Assembly (NCBI GenBank): GCA_905331475.1
Contig: CAJNYU010004027.1
Span: 47,925-111,924, forward strand
Direction: 5' to 3'
Length of the DNA stretch: 64,000 bases
Origin: Rotaria socialis
Taxonomy: Eukaryota; Rotifera; Eurotatoria; Philodinida; Philodinidae
In this document: positions 1 through 12,702 of the stretch, one piece after another
How the letters are laid out: each line of letters starts with the position of its first letter
Position numbering within the stretch: the stretch's first letter is position 1
Program-made: the position numbers and the translations under genes
The notes under the pieces: generated by a model
The model's input: the letters and a program-made list of their open reading frames with translations, nothing else
What the model was told of the DNA's origin: nothing
Database searches by the model: none

Positions 1-1880
1 ATTTGTCTTGGCTCCTCATCAACTATGTTTGTAGATGTAAATGACTAGCTGTTGGTTGCTACGCTGCTGCCTAATAACATATCTAAATGTAAGCGTCATT
101 CAGTGGTGTTTCAGTTTATCAAAAGATCTACAGATTATTGAAATTTCCAAATCCATATTTCCAAGTTGTCTACTGAAGGTAAAGCTAATCGAATTGTAAA
201 TGAAAAAAATTTAGCCAATTGTGGCTCAAAATATTTCTCGAAAGACCTTTGAATATTTTTACAAAGATCAGTGGTCTTAAATGAATAGATAATGTATTGT
301 TAAACCATTTACGTTTCATTTTTTCTATGATTTACCAATTATCAGCAAGAAGCATGCGCAACTAATAATTACAGTTCCCTAATATTGAAACAAGATGAAA
401 GACAATGACGGTATCAACCTAAAATGATGCCATGATATCCCACAGCGGAAGTACAGTGGTACTAGGTTAATAATCATGTTGCTTCCGTGCACAATTTGAC
501 AAGTATATAAATAAAGAATAAGGAGTTCAAAATCGGCTACGATTTTCCAAAGTAATGTCAAAAAATACTTATTCTGCAATATAAGCATATATATGATTTA
601 TTATGTACGATCTTCATTGCAGCCTGCGTCTTATCACAAATAGAAAATAGTTAATGACGCATTTTGTTCATTCTCAAAAAGAACTATTTTTAGCTGCGAA
701 AAGAATCTGTTAGTGTAAGTCTTGAGGAATTAAAATATGAAGTACAATGTAACTGTTATTACCAGTCAAATAAATATGCCTTTGGACTCGTTATAATTCA
801 TCATTTCTGTCAACTCCTATTGAATTGCAACAAGAAAGCTACTCAGATTTTTATATAGTATAGCTGCATCTAATGATCCGTCGCGTAACTAAAGTTATAA
901 TATGATCTGTCATTTGTGATCAATGTTTTAATAAGGAAATATTGATTAGAAATTAATTAAATAATAATTGTTAAATCTGCTAGTTAATTTCTCACTCACA
1001 GCCTGTAAGTGGAGTACACATTGATATCCCATAGTATAGGTGAACTTAAGTCTACCAGGAAAAATATGTCATTCGTAAAACCCTTTAATGATTCTAGTTT
1101 CCAACGTTACACAAAGTAAAATTTTATAGTTTCCAGAGTAAAGTAGGGAACATGTTCAGGGTACTTTTTAGTTTTAGTTGACATCCGAATAACGACTTTT
1201 ACAGTTTTCTGAACCAACTACAATAATCTTATTTAATCGAAAACATAACAGGTCATTTGATTCGTTTTCAATGAGAGAAATTCAATTTTTTGAGTTTGTT
1301 ATTTATCGCTATAAATTATTATTCAGCTATTTATAATTCAATATATGTACACAATATATTAATATAATGTATCATTGTAAAAGTAAAATATAATAAAAAT
1401 AATGTTGATGATATTGCGCAGGTTGATAATAATGATGAATGTTCCTGTTTGTTTTAGTGATGTTTCTCCTGCAAAGTTGTACTTACTCTATTTCTTTCCT
1501 CTTTCTTATGATGATTGTTAATATGGGTCTTACTGGGATGTCGTTTGTGTTTGTCACTATATCTAAAGCATTTTTATTGAAAATTAGTGTAAAATATCAT
1601 ACAGTGACGAAAAGTATCGATGCTGAATGTTACATTCAAAAACATCAAACAGAACTGAAAGACTATGTGGATTCTTGATAACAAAATTAAGGCGAAGCGG
1701 TGCGGGTAAATATTGACAGTCTATGCATCATCAAAAGCATTCTTTTTCATAGTTTTACGCCAGTATACCTTCTCGTTTAAATATTGTTCGTGATGACTGA
1801 TAGGATAATATTAAAAGAGACAAGCAAATTTTCTGTCATCAAGTTAAGAGGAGCAGAAAACTAACACTTAAACAGCAACA
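1..1880. other. AT-rich stretch without a recognised gene
   Basis: Only short open frames on either strand (the longest about 80 codons, starting at non-ATG codons) with biased, low-complexity composition and no family motif. The last 200 bases are presumably the 5' flank of the BTB-TLDc gene at 1881; I see no clear TATA box. No RNA gene or repeat was recognised. Confidence 0.6.
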
Positions 1881-2978
1881 ATGGCCGAGCAATTAGAGAA
1901 AAAAGATTCCAATTTAAATACTCTTAGAGACAATGTAAATCAACTTGAATCTCAGTTTGAGAAATTACGTGAAGACGTTATTTCAAAATTAAAGGAATGC
2001 AGTGATTGCATTAAATCAGCTAAACAGTTATGCCACGAAGCAACAGAAACAACAACAATCTTAGAAAACAAATTAGTTAATGCATCGAATGAAGAAAAAG
2101 AATGGAAAGACATCAAAGTTAAGTTAGCAACAACATCAATTCAAGGTAAAGTCATTCTTGATGTCGGAGGTGAGAAATATACAACAAGCGTTGAAGTATT
2201 AACACGTGAAAAAGACACTTTTTTTACTGCTCTCTTCTCTAAACAATGGCAACTTGAAAGAGACCCTGATGATAAAAGTATATTCATCGATCGAAATGGG
2301 AAAATCTTTACTTATATTCTTGAATATTTTCGAACAAATACAGTGCCGACTAATGTTTTGAAAGATGAAACACTTATAACTAGTCTTATAATTGAAGTTG
2401 AATATTTCCGCTTGAAGAGTCTCCTAGATATTTTAATGGGTACACTTTTCCCAAATGGAACATTGCTTAAATTAGAACATAAGAAAAAATTGAATGACTT
2501 TTACGGTAAAACTAATCAACAATGGGAATTGATTTATAAAGCAACGCGTGATGGATTTGATGCAAATGCGTTTCATTCACACTGTACTGATAAAGGGCCG
2601 ACAATAACAATTATTCAATCAAATAATAATTATCTCTTTGGAGGTTATACAGCTATTCCATGGACTTCCTCCGATCGTTCATATAAGAGTGATACAACAG
2701 CATTTCTATTCTCATTGACCAATCCTCACAGTATTCCACCGACAAAATGCCTCACCGATAGCAGTAAGGCAGTACACACAGTTCATCACGGCAGTGTCAA
2801 GGGTCCAACCTTTGGATATGGTCACGATATTTACTTAGCAAATGTTAGCAATGCAAACAATTCAAGTTACACTAATTTTCCTAATATATACCTCGATACA
2901 ACTGGAAAGGGTAATAATACATTCACTGGAACTAAAACTTTTACCACATCTGACATTGAAGTTTTCAAATTAGCTTAA
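1881..2978 (+). CDS. KCTD-type BTB domain protein with C-terminal TLDc domain
   Basis: Intact single-exon gene, 365 aa, ATG to TAA. Residues about 1-85 are charged and heptad-like (coiled coil). Residues about 90-190 are a K+-channel-tetramerisation type BTB fold, with the signature ILDVGGEKYTTS, the FxALFS turn and FIDRNGKIFTYILEYFR. Residues about 190-365 match a TLDc domain: a WELIYKATRDGF start, an ITIIQSNNNYLFGGYT core strand, a GPTFGYGHDIYL segment and a terminal IEVFKLA strand. KCTD proteins usually oligomerise, often as cullin-3 adaptors; TLDc domains occur in oxidation-resistance and V-ATPase-associated proteins. The combination suggests an intracellular adaptor, but the substrate is unknown. 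The ATG is preceded by AACA and is the first in frame. An AATAAA lies about 170 bases after the stop. Confidence 0.88.
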   Translation: MAEQLEKKDSNLNTLRDNVNQLESQFEKLREDVISKLKECSDCIKSAKQLCHEATETTTILENKLVNASNEEKEWKDIKVKLATTSIQGKVILDVGGEKYTTSVEVLTREKDTFFTALFSKQWQLERDPDDKSIFIDRNGKIFTYILEYFRTNTVPTNVLKDETLITSLIIEVEYFRLKSLLDILMGTLFPNGTLLKLEHKKKLNDFYGKTNQQWELIYKATRDGFDANAFHSHCTDKGPTITIIQSNNNYLFGGYTAIPWTSSDRSYKSDTTAFLFSLTNPHSIPPTKCLTDSSKAVHTVHHGSVKGPTFGYGHDIYLANVSNANNSSYTNFPNIYLDTTGKGNNTFTGTKTFTTSDIEVFKLA

Positions 2979-3146
2979 ATTATCTTTCTCGTTGCTGATT
3001 TTTAACACTCATTCATGAATTCATGAGAAGAATTGACATATGATTATCTTGATTTTAAAACCTATTTAATCTAGAAAAGCTAGAATAAGCTGATAACAAA
3101 TGAATATTGATCGTTCTATATAAATCAAAATCAAGTTTATGACATG

Positions 3147-3152
3147 AATAAA
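3147..3152 (+). terminator. Polyadenylation signal of the BTB-TLDc gene
   Basis: AATAAA followed by an A/T-rich and then T-rich stretch, about 170 bases after the TAA. Positionally plausible as the cleavage signal. Confidence 0.45.
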
Positions 3153-6100
3153 GAAAATATTTTGTTGGTCTTTTTTTTCAAAACTGATCACTCAAATCAG
3201 TTTTATCATGAAAGAATCTCACAGATTTCTTTACAAAGTCTTATACGCTACTAGAAATTCGTGAATGAATCACTATATGCTTCTCGATAGATTCATTAAC
3301 TGAAAACAACAATTTGAGATTAGCTCGGAAATGTTAAATCCTTTGTTGAAAATAACAGATCTTAATTGGGTAGACAAGATCTACCGTGTGATTCAGAGTC
3401 TTATATTCTTCAGTGTGTCTGGTACGAGTTCGACGATGAGGGGGATATCGAGAAACTGAGGATTGTCATTTCAGCTGTTGCCCTTGGATATTGAGATTTT
3501 CTGTAAATAGTTATACGAGATTTAGTTAAGAAAAGGTCCTATTACAAATGAATTTAAATTCTATTTTATTTACGAAAATCAATTAGTAATAAAAATAAAT
3601 CTTGACGAATTAACAGTTAAGCAAAAACGAGAAGCTAAATAATTTTCTTCGACGTATAGGGATGTCCTATTAACATCAATAGTTACAACCAAAGATGAAA
3701 TCTTGATGTGTGAATATCAGTTTGACTATTTGGAAAACGATAAGATTCGATTTTTTTCAGATGAAATGTTGCCATGAATATCAAGATAGACGAGTTGTTT
3801 TGATTGTTGAAACAAGGACAAAAAGAATAATTATTACAGAAAATATTTTGTTCAATTTTATTATAAATCGTTCAAAAAACTCGAACAACCATATTTAATA
3901 AATACTTTCTTTAAATAAAATGCAAACGATTTGATCTAGTTCTTTGACTAAGAAAGATTCTAATTATTTTTCTAATGAGCTAAAACAATTCAAGGAGAAA
4001 ATAAAGATTTTCTAAACATTATATTTTACTTTAAATATGAATAGGTATATACTAAAGAATAGAGCCATCTTTCTTTAATAAGGTTTTATCAGATATATTA
4101 ACTTTATATTCAGTTATAACAAAACTAAAGAGGTAATAAAATTCTACTAAATGCTATTCCGAATTAAAATAAAATTTCTTTTTTATTAAATAAACTTGAT
4201 TTTCAAGGAAAATTATCTGATCTCCAACGATGTAATGCTTGTAAATTAAGCATATACGTACTGAAAAAATAATTGCTTTTAATCAGATGAATATATTTTC
4301 TTATCAATGTTTGTCCTTTTAAACGAACTGACGAGTACGAGTATATAAACGCAAAGATGCTCTTATAACGGAATGAAAAATTGAAAATAAATTCATCCTC
4401 AGAATCTTGAGATGATGATAAGATAAAAATTTCGTTTTTTTACTTTGATGGAATTTCTAGAGAGACGGATTTAATAGGGAGAATTTTTCGGAGTTTGATC
4501 TCGTTGAACATTTTATTATTGATGTGGCTTCGACCGAAGAGTCTATCCTAAAACTTTTAGATTTTTTCCTCATATGGTTAGAGATATATTCACCGATTAC
4601 TCCTTAATTAATAAATTTTAATTAGGTCGCATACAAGAGAGCAAACATTTTTGCATGTCTACGCAGAAAAAATCCGTCTGGTAAAAACTCAAAGTCAAAT
4701 GAAAATGGGCGGGGGTTGTCCCATTTTGCCCTTGTATATTATCAAAAGCTTAAGTAATTCATTCCTAAGTCAAATTAAATTTTTATTATCTTATTAATAT
4801 TTTTCTATTACTCAAAAAATAATCAACCAAATCTTATTCCTAGATTATTTCCATTCAAATATTTTTAAAAAATCTTATCGTAGAATTTAACGTAAACGTA
4901 TCTTCAACCACAATAATCTTAACATAAAAAATAAATAAAATATTTGCATGTTCAATAACATATACCAAACATGGAAAGTTTTCAACAATAAGAGATTTCA
5001 GTGAAAGAGGCATTGAAATAAGATGAGGAAATATTTTTGCACCTGTTTCATCCCGATCTGTAAATGTAGCAGCAGTACGATCTAGGAAAATATATCTTGT
5101 TTAGATTTTATTTATAATATGATTTAACCTCATTATAAAAATAGAATCATTTTGAGAAGAAAGAAAATCTATATATACGAGCTGAACGATGATCACAATA
5201 TCCAAATGGAATATGATTTTTTTTGTTCTAATTCGAATGATGTTTTCGATACGTCTGATTTCTCATCGTCCCATTCCTACAAAAAAATGACTCATTTTTA
5301 ATAAGCATTATTTTATTTTTAATTAAAATAATAGTTGAATTTTGATATCGTTTTTTTAAATATTATAATTAAATGCAGATATAATATATATGTTGCCTTC
5401 GAACTTTTATGAAACTTCACTTTCATCAATAATCAGACATGAAAAATACAAAGATCACTATAATCATTTAGTTCGATTCGATATTCACAACTATAATATT
5501 TTTATGCTATAGGCTGTAACTGCAACGTCATCAAATCCTTTTCATTTGCTTATTGTACTCAAAGAGAAGTACAATAGTTCATTAAAATGATTGTAATAAA
5601 ACTAATTATTTCTTATAAAACTACGTAGTCTCATAGAGAAAAGAATGCTTTATTTGTCTATGCTATTGGACCATACTTGAACTAATATCATTATAGTCAA
5701 ATTTTGATGAGAATTGTTTTTTCTATCATATGGGGCGGCTATAGAAAAGTCTATTTAGTGAATAAATTTTGAATGGATCTTGATAGAAACCAGAGTAGAT
5801 GAAGATGCATCGAATCGCACATTATTCGTTTTCCTAGAATGCTGTTTGAAGTTTCTTTAATCAATTATCTAGGTGTGGAACAATTGTTTAGAGTTTCCAC
5901 TAGAATATCCGTAACTGCTGAATGACTGAATTCTAAGCATATGAACCTCGTGCAGTTTTGTAGGCCTTTCATTGTTGGCTTGAATACACATCTGGCAATT
6001 AAGAGTTCTGCGATATAGTAACATATATATTATATTATATGTGTTTGTTTTGTTTTCTGTTTTTTGAACTCCTTTGGAATGAGTCATCATATCTATATTC

Positions 6101-6812
6101 ATATATAATATATATGTGTTCTCCTCTAAAGAAAACTGGATTAGTATTTATATTGGTTTCTTTCATCTTGTTTTTCTGTTTCTCAAGTCAATAAAATACA
6201 TTATTGACCTTGACCGCTCCTATTTCTATTACGCAATTCGTGATACATGGCACGTTCACTGTCGACACGTCACTGCGTAGGCTTTTTTTTCCAAAGAGAT
6301 CTAATGACAATCTTGAAAAAGTCATGTGAAAAAATCTATAATATACAACTTGGGGTGTGACTAGAGATTTTTTCTATGTGCATACCCACACCTACACTCT
6401 TACATGAGTTTTGTGTGCATTGTCATATTGTAAATTGCTTTCGTCACTCCATCTTTTGATTAATGCATCTTTTTCTTGTCGATTTAACTAGTGTATTTCA
6501 TAAATTTATTTCTTTTTTAGACGCTTTTACATGTTTACCAACTCTGATAATTACTCCACCATTTTTGTTAGTACCTTTTTCGTGAAATAATTAGATTGAA
6601 ATCAGGAATATTCCGCGTATGCGAATATTCACCGACTTCTGTGCAAATGGTAAATGATAGTTCATACTGATGTATGAGTTCTAATGCCTCTAATCCGCTT
6701 GATTTTTTTTATGGCAGCAGATCTTTGTACCGCCATCAATATGCTCTCTTATTTTGCTTCGGTTTCATTTTATCAAGTTAACAAGCATTACATTCTTCTT
6801 CTTGTATCTGCT
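3153..6812. other. Long AT-rich intergenic region
   Basis: I see no convincing coding region on either strand; open frames are under 80 codons and low complexity. A telomere-like C-rich block with CCCACACC lies near 6386-6400 (see findings). No RNA gene recognised. Confidence 0.5.
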
Positions 6813-7222
6813 CTATTTAATAACTTGATGCCGGCTCGATAAGGCGCAATACAAGGAATTATTAGTATCGATAAAAATATTCCAACACGCTCCATTGAAA
6901 GATACTGTTGATAAATTAGTTGCATTATTTAATATCACTTTCTTCACACCTCCTCCACTATAACTGAAATAGAAATCCTCATCAGAAGTGACAAAAATAC
7001 TGTACGATCCACTATTAATTATGTTGTATATAATTGGGGGACTGTTTCCTTCAAGCCACACATTAATTATACTGTTTTGCCTGTTAGGCACGTAATCCGT
7101 ATTGTTAATATTGACAAACATACCATAGGGTTTTTTACCGATCGTATTACTATCTGCAAAGGTAATTCCAATTGGATTCCACGTTGTATTTGAACAAAAT
7201 TGCGGTCGATTAAAGGATATGG
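6813..7222 (-). pseudogene. Truncated NHL-repeat protein (exon fragment)
   Basis: The minus-strand frame from a probable acceptor (TTCGTTATAG, just above 7222) encodes about 135 residues typical of secreted bdelloid NHL-repeat proteins: a NRPQFCSNTTWNP start, then KPYGMFVNINNTDYVPNR, SIFVTSDEDFYFS and NSLYCALSSRHQVIK. These correspond to the first beta-propeller blades. A TAG at 6813-6815 follows HQVIK directly, where family members continue for several more repeats, and no further NHL blades follow downstream. The only upstream start in this frame is a GTG, so a signal-peptide exon should lie at higher coordinates but I could not place it. Either a 3'-truncated pseudogene or a gene fragment. 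Confidence 0.6.
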
Positions 7223-9424
7223 CTATAACGAAAAACGATATAAATATATTCACGTCAAATAAAATAGATAATTATAGATGGATATTTTTCTTGCGAATAC
7301 AAATCGATTAAAATAAAACTCAATTTCTCTGTAGATTTTCATAACAAAAAATCTCTAACTTTATGTCTAAAATAGAATGACAAACGGAAATTTAGGAAAA
7401 GCTCGGCATGCATGTAGTTGATAACTTTTTAAGACTTGAATCTCCAACTATTCATGTATCAATAGACTCGAGAGTACAAAGATAATTTGCGCAGTATAGA
7501 AATGGCTTCGTCTTGTATTCCTCATTAGAATAAATCAAGGCTTAGAGTAATACTATAACTTAAAGAAAATCGTTACTCTGAGCTTACCGGTTATTCTACT
7601 GACATTTATCAGGAGAACCAACGAAAAATGTATGCGATGCATAAATACCATTTTGTTGGTAAAGTTTTTCAATAGTATCGCTGTACACTGAAACAGAAAA
7701 CAAATACTTGATTCAAGGTTTTTCACGTATCTTGATTGAGACATCTAGTGAAATAACGAACAGATATTATTTTTCTCAAGTTTTCTTCACTTTTATTTGC
7801 TTTTTTCGGAGCTAGAAATTTTCGTCAATCGCGTACATTTTAGTTAAACAATTATGTGTTGAAGTAAATATGAAAGTATCATCGGCGTCAGATCAGTCAA
7901 TAAAAAATACACCGCATCCCGGGTGCATGAATATATTGATCTGTAATTAATAAAAGAAACTCACGTTTAGAACTCTAATGTATTCTTTCTCTTTTTCATG
8001 GGGATCTGTTAATTCAACAAAATATTATTTTACCGAGAAAATTTCAACATGTTTTCGTAGTATAGAGAATAAAATATTCCATCGATTGAGAGAAAACATT
8101 TTTATACTCGTGAATCTTCTTCAAAATATTCGTCTAAATGGAAATGTTTTTAAAAAATTAAAATTGAATGAATTTGTATCTAAAGCTATTCGTTATATTA
8201 TTGGCTTTTAGTATTTATCTTGAAATCATGCGTCATCATGTGAATTTATAAGTAATTTTCCGTATAAACTAACTGTTTTGATTGCTATGTTTTTCAGTGA
8301 AGATTTTTTTCTTGAAGTTAGTGAATTGCGCGTTTCTTGATAAAAAGACAGTAGATGAGAAAAAAACGATGAAAAATCAACATTACGATTATGAAATGAC
8401 ACGTTATGTTTAAGATTATTGATTCTAGAAATGTTTTTTCTTGTTTCATCTTAACGGTGTGTGTGTTTGATTAGTGAATTCACAATGAAGAAACACACGC
8501 TACGACTATTCAAAACTGTTGTTCTTTTTCAACACAATAATTCTGAATTACTATATATGCTGTTGATATGCACGTACGGGGAAAAATTTTGATTGTATCC
8601 TTTGAGGGTTCATGAAAAAAAAGAATGAAGACAAGTGTTGAATATTCTATAGTTTTCTTTTAGCAATGTATCGTGAGGCAGTTTCCTGAGACGACGTCAA
8701 CAAAAGTCAAGAGGATAATTTTGGGCATTTTTCTCGATTGGGAAACTCTTGAAATTGAAAGACAGACAATGAGAGCCCTTTATCAAATCAAAAACTTGCT
8801 TTTGACTGAATGAAGAGCTTTTAAAAAAATACAAGACTCAAGTGTTGAAATGGATTGAGTTTGCTGACTGAATTCTCGCATGTGCCAGTTTTTTTTCATC
8901 ACTTTCACTTTTTTTCTTTCTTCTTATTCCGTGCTCTCGTCGTTTTTCTTTTGCCCCTTCTGGGAAAGTGTTTTATTGCAGTCCACTGTTACATAGATAA
9001 AGCTTCGTGGCGATATTCCACGTGTAAGCGAGATGCTCATCATCATCATTAGCTTAGTAGTTTCGTTCGACCTAATTCTTCGTTTTAATAATTACATATA
9101 TAGTTGAATGTCATTTCGAAATTAGCAGTGATATTTTATTTTCGTTTTATGCAATCAATATAAGTACATTCTTTATCTTTCTTTTAGAAAGATAAAATGA
9201 ATAATAAAGAAGTTTTTTCCTATGAGAATCTAATCTTTAACTTTCAACAAGTAGCTCACATAACGAAAGTTGTGACAACAGGTAGAGGTAAAAGACATTG
9301 GCAAGTTGTATATATATATATTAGTTTATATGTCAATCTCTCCGGAAGATCATTCCAACCATCACAAACAACGTCATAAAGACTCGAAGCGGTTATAAAA
9401 CGATAAATTGTTACATTATTTTCG

Positions 9425-9459
<35 letters not shown>

Positions 9460-10922
9460 NTTTAGTTTCAATATCTGGTCATTTAGTATTGTGATTATGT
9501 CGCTTCATGGAGGCCAGCTTGTATTAACCTATCATAGAAATAAATCTTTATTTATTTTTTATTTTATAAAGATAATGTTTTTGTTGGCATCTATTCTTCT
9601 CATTAAAAATAAAAAATTAAGTAACATCCCAAAAGAATTCAGAAGAAACATAATCCTGGTAGCTACTGATTTAAAATATTATTGCATTATCTGGTATAAA
9701 ATATGCATAAATCAATTCTAGATTCAGTCTTGCATAACTTCTAACTAATAAAACTGTTAACTACGCTCAAGTATCAACCAAAGCAATAATTCTTTAGGAA
9801 TTTCAATTCAATCTAGGACATGGCTTCTTCAAAAGGATTTTCATCGTGAGAATGCTGTATGTTTGGATATAGGAGCAGGGTTCATTCTGAAGAATTATTT
9901 TTAGTTATTTAAAATTTTCTTTCGGTGTCGACTCGATTTAAATTTTGAAAAAGTTCGACTGTTTACATCTTTGTTACAGGCTTTATACAATGAAAAACTT
10001 GCTCAATAGAGAGGAACAATACTTTCAAAGTGTTTAGCTCATTTATTGAATTAAACTTATACTCAATGAATATGTTTTTGCGATTACAACGAGAATCAGC
10101 AATGCACTAATCAAGTGACATATCTTCGTTCTATTAAAAAGAAACAACTTTCTCATTCACCGTGCATTCACTCTTATGATTCCAAAGCAAAACCCAAGCT
10201 CGAAAATCTTACTCATTACATGAATTTTGATAAAAGAAATGACGCAACACCCTGTTGCGTTTATAGTAATGCTAGAGAAAGAAATGAACATCTCTGAGTC
10301 GCATTTTCCTTGATTAAATAAGGTTTCGATCTGCACGGTTGAGTACAAATTTATGAGATTAACATTATATAGAAGCCGAATTCGTATTGGTCAGCGTCAC
10401 AATCAACAAAAAAAAGTGCATATTATTCATCTCTGATTCAACTATGATGATATGAGCCGATATTTTTCTGATTGTTTGTTGTTACTTTGGACTTCACTCA
10501 GGCTGTTTCTAGAAATGGAAAACAAGCGAACGAGATGATTTGAGACTTGACTTGAATAAAAGGCGGAAAATATGATAAACAAATAATCAAAACTCAGAAG
10601 TACTTTTCTGCTCAATGGAGTTGGAAAAATCTCACTTGCTCAGAAATAATGCATGGAGAACAAGTCGTTAATACGTCGGTCAAAGTGATGATTAAGATTT
10701 TTTTATCATTAATTACAAAATAAACGACGACAAATAAACTTTTATCTTCATTTGAAAATAATTAACATACAGTAAAAATTCAATTTCTGACATATCATTG
10801 ATAAACACCTACATTAATTGCGTCGTTTTATTGTCATCTGCTTCACATATAAAAATATTACTAATCGTTTTATCTCATGGAGCAGGTGCTTCTCTTATTC
10901 AGTTCGAAGTTCGTGTCTTTAA
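7223..10922. other. Intergenic region with poly-G tract
   Basis: No family motif in any frame. One ATG-started frame at 7978-8211 (77 codons, rich in F/N/K/I) is probably chance. The region holds the poly-G run at 9426-9459, and its last 100 bases lead into the promoter of the small secreted-protein gene. Confidence 0.5.
9426..9460. repeat. 34-base poly-G run ending in an ambiguous base
   Basis: Thirty-four consecutive G followed by N at 9460, the only ambiguous base I see in the window. It is probably a homopolymer the assembler could not resolve; true length and continuity across it are uncertain. Confidence 0.9.
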
Positions 10923-10930
10923 TATATAAA
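10923..10930 (+). promoter_or_regulatory. TATA box of the SH3b-like gene
   Basis: TATATAAA about 53 bases before the ATG at 10983, the expected spacing for a short 5' UTR. No other core element was identified. Confidence 0.5.
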
Positions 10931-10982
10931 AGTCTGTCCACAATAACTTGATTATTTCATTTGTTACAAACGAACAAAATCT

Positions 10983-11356
10983 ATGACAATGAAGTTCCAT
11001 CTTCTTCAAGCAGTACTATTAATACTCATGATTTCGTATGCATGTCAGGTAAATTTTTATATCATCATGAAATACTTTTGGTGTTTGAAACATTCTTCTT
11101 TCAATATTATTAGGCTGTCGGTACAATCACATGCCATAGGCCAGGTCCTATGCGAAAATGTGCATATAGTACATGTGGCATAATCAGCTATGTCGGTTAC
11201 GGCACGAGTTTTTCATGCAACTGTTACGTTTGGGGAAAAGATCCTGGTAGAAATGTAGAATGGTTTCGTGTGAATTTAGACAAGGGAGCTTACGGCTACA
11301 TAAGCAGCAGTTATTGTTGGGCCGACGTCGAGCTGTGCAGATATGCTCTCGTCTGA
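10983..11356 (+). CDS. Small secreted cysteine-rich SH3b-like protein (2 exons)
   Basis: Exons 10983-11048 and 11114-11356 are joined by a 65-bp phase-0 GT-AG intron (CAG|gtaaat ... tattag|GCT), giving 102 aa. Residues 1-20 are a signal peptide (MTMKFHLLQAVLLILMISYA). The mature part resembles one bacterial-type SH3 (SH3b) domain: RPGPMRKCAYSTCGII, then YGTSFSCNCYVWGKD, then WFRVNLDKGAYGYISSSYC, the last matching the usual GYV-S-S-SYL end. It has seven mature cysteines, so disulfides are likely. SH3b domains bind peptidoglycan or peptides; a secreted single-domain form could act on bacterial walls, but that is inference. A TATA box lies 53 bases upstream and AATAAA 66 bases downstream. Neither exon alone reaches 70 codons, so the gene is easily missed. 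Confidence 0.72.
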
Positions 11357-11422
11357 AATTGAAACTCTAATAATACTACTTTTTAAATTGTATTTGTTTT
11401 TGAACATATGCATAATTATTTG

Positions 11423-11428
11423 AATAAA
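11423..11428 (+). terminator. Polyadenylation signal of the SH3b-like gene
   Basis: AATAAA 66 bases after the TGA, followed by T-rich sequence. Confidence 0.55.
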
Positions 11429-11623
11429 TTGTGATTATTTATTTTAATACGTAGCTAGAGCTCTTTCGGGTTGTATGTTACTATTCGAAACTTGATATAG
11501 CTATCTTCGATCGGTTGCATTCGGTCACTAACACATCTAATCCATTCTGCAGATGAATAGACTTATTGAGTCAAAATGTTTTTTTGTAGAACAACGATTG
11601 AACACTGCTTCTCGACTATTAGG

Positions 11624-12668
11624 TAGAGGCGGCGCCAAGAATTCAGGCTAGGATGGGCTCGAACTACCTTAGTTTTGAAAAACGAAAAAAATGATTGGAA
11701 AATTTGTCGAAGTTTTGGATTAGTCAAAACTGTTTCTTATTCAATGCTATATAGTTCGCATGAATGTATAGAAGGCTTGGAGTAGTTTTCGATCGTGGTT
11801 GGCACCTCTTCCGCTTTTTCACTAAAAACAAACTTTCTTTTTTTATTGAATAATTCTGCCTACAAGGAACTAGATAAGATGCTACTCGATGAAAGTTTCT
11901 TAGAAAATAATTTTCTTGAATTCTAGTAAAATTTTCGCTTCGCACAATAGGTGTTCCAATAGATTTTTCCATTAAAACACTTTCGCTTCATTTCGGCTTC
12001 CAATATGAAATGCTATTGAATAACAGAAAGTTTCTTTCGAGTTCTTGTTCATCTGCTAATATAATAGATGAAAGCGAAATCATACTGGATTGCTGTATGT
12101 AAGAAATGATATTTTTCTCTTGGTTTTGTGAAAAGCAAGCGTTATTTTTGACAGTGTATGTTTTTCGGGCCAACCTTTTATCTTGTGTGCCAAAAAGGAA
12201 TCATCTTTGGCGTGTATCTGAAAGGTAAAATATATAATTTCTCATATTGCTGTGAAAACTGGGTTATTGTTTTTTGATTCCACACTATTCGCATGAACTT
12301 TCAAAGTCCTGTGTCAAGAAGGTGCTGCCTTCAGTGGCATATTCACTTCGTAAACTCGTGAACTAATAGTTTCAACACCGTCATTTCAGTATTGCAGAAG
12401 GAATATTTTTGGGAAGATAAAAAAATTTTCGAAAAAGCAGCTTTCCGCTTTTCTGATCTGATGAGGTGGCAACCCTGTTTTCAATCATCACCCAACAGAA
12501 AATAAGCAAGAATCTTTATCTTTATCATAGCTAGCAGTCGTATGCTAGGGCATCACTTGTATAAAAAGATCACTGATTTTTTCAGAAACCTTAAAAAATT
12601 TGTGGGTGAGCTCAACACATTTTAGGGTGAGCTTAGTCCACCCCAGTCCACCCCTGGCGCCGCCACTA
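11624..12668. mobile_element. Non-autonomous hAT-like DNA transposon
   Basis: A 1045-bp segment bounded by inverted ends TAGAGGCGGCGCCA (left) and the reverse complement of TAGTGGCGGCGCCA (right), 13 of 14 matching. It is flanked by CTATTAGG and CTATTCAG, an 8-bp candidate target-site duplication with 6 of 8 matches. The 8-bp duplication and TAG-GGCGGCGCC ends fit hAT elements. No transposase is visible; the longest internal frame is about 80 codons on the minus strand and not recognisable. Probably an old deletion derivative. Confidence 0.55.
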
Positions 12669-12702
12669 CTATTCAGTACATAAATCTATCTATTAACAGC
12701 AC

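Noticed and set aside
1439..1678. 79-codon plus-strand frame upstream of the BTB gene
   Set aside because: Its start is not ATG; composition is hydrophobic low complexity and no family was recognised.
7978..8211. 77-codon ATG-started frame
   Set aside because: Composition matches AT-rich noise (F, I, K, N); no signal or motif.
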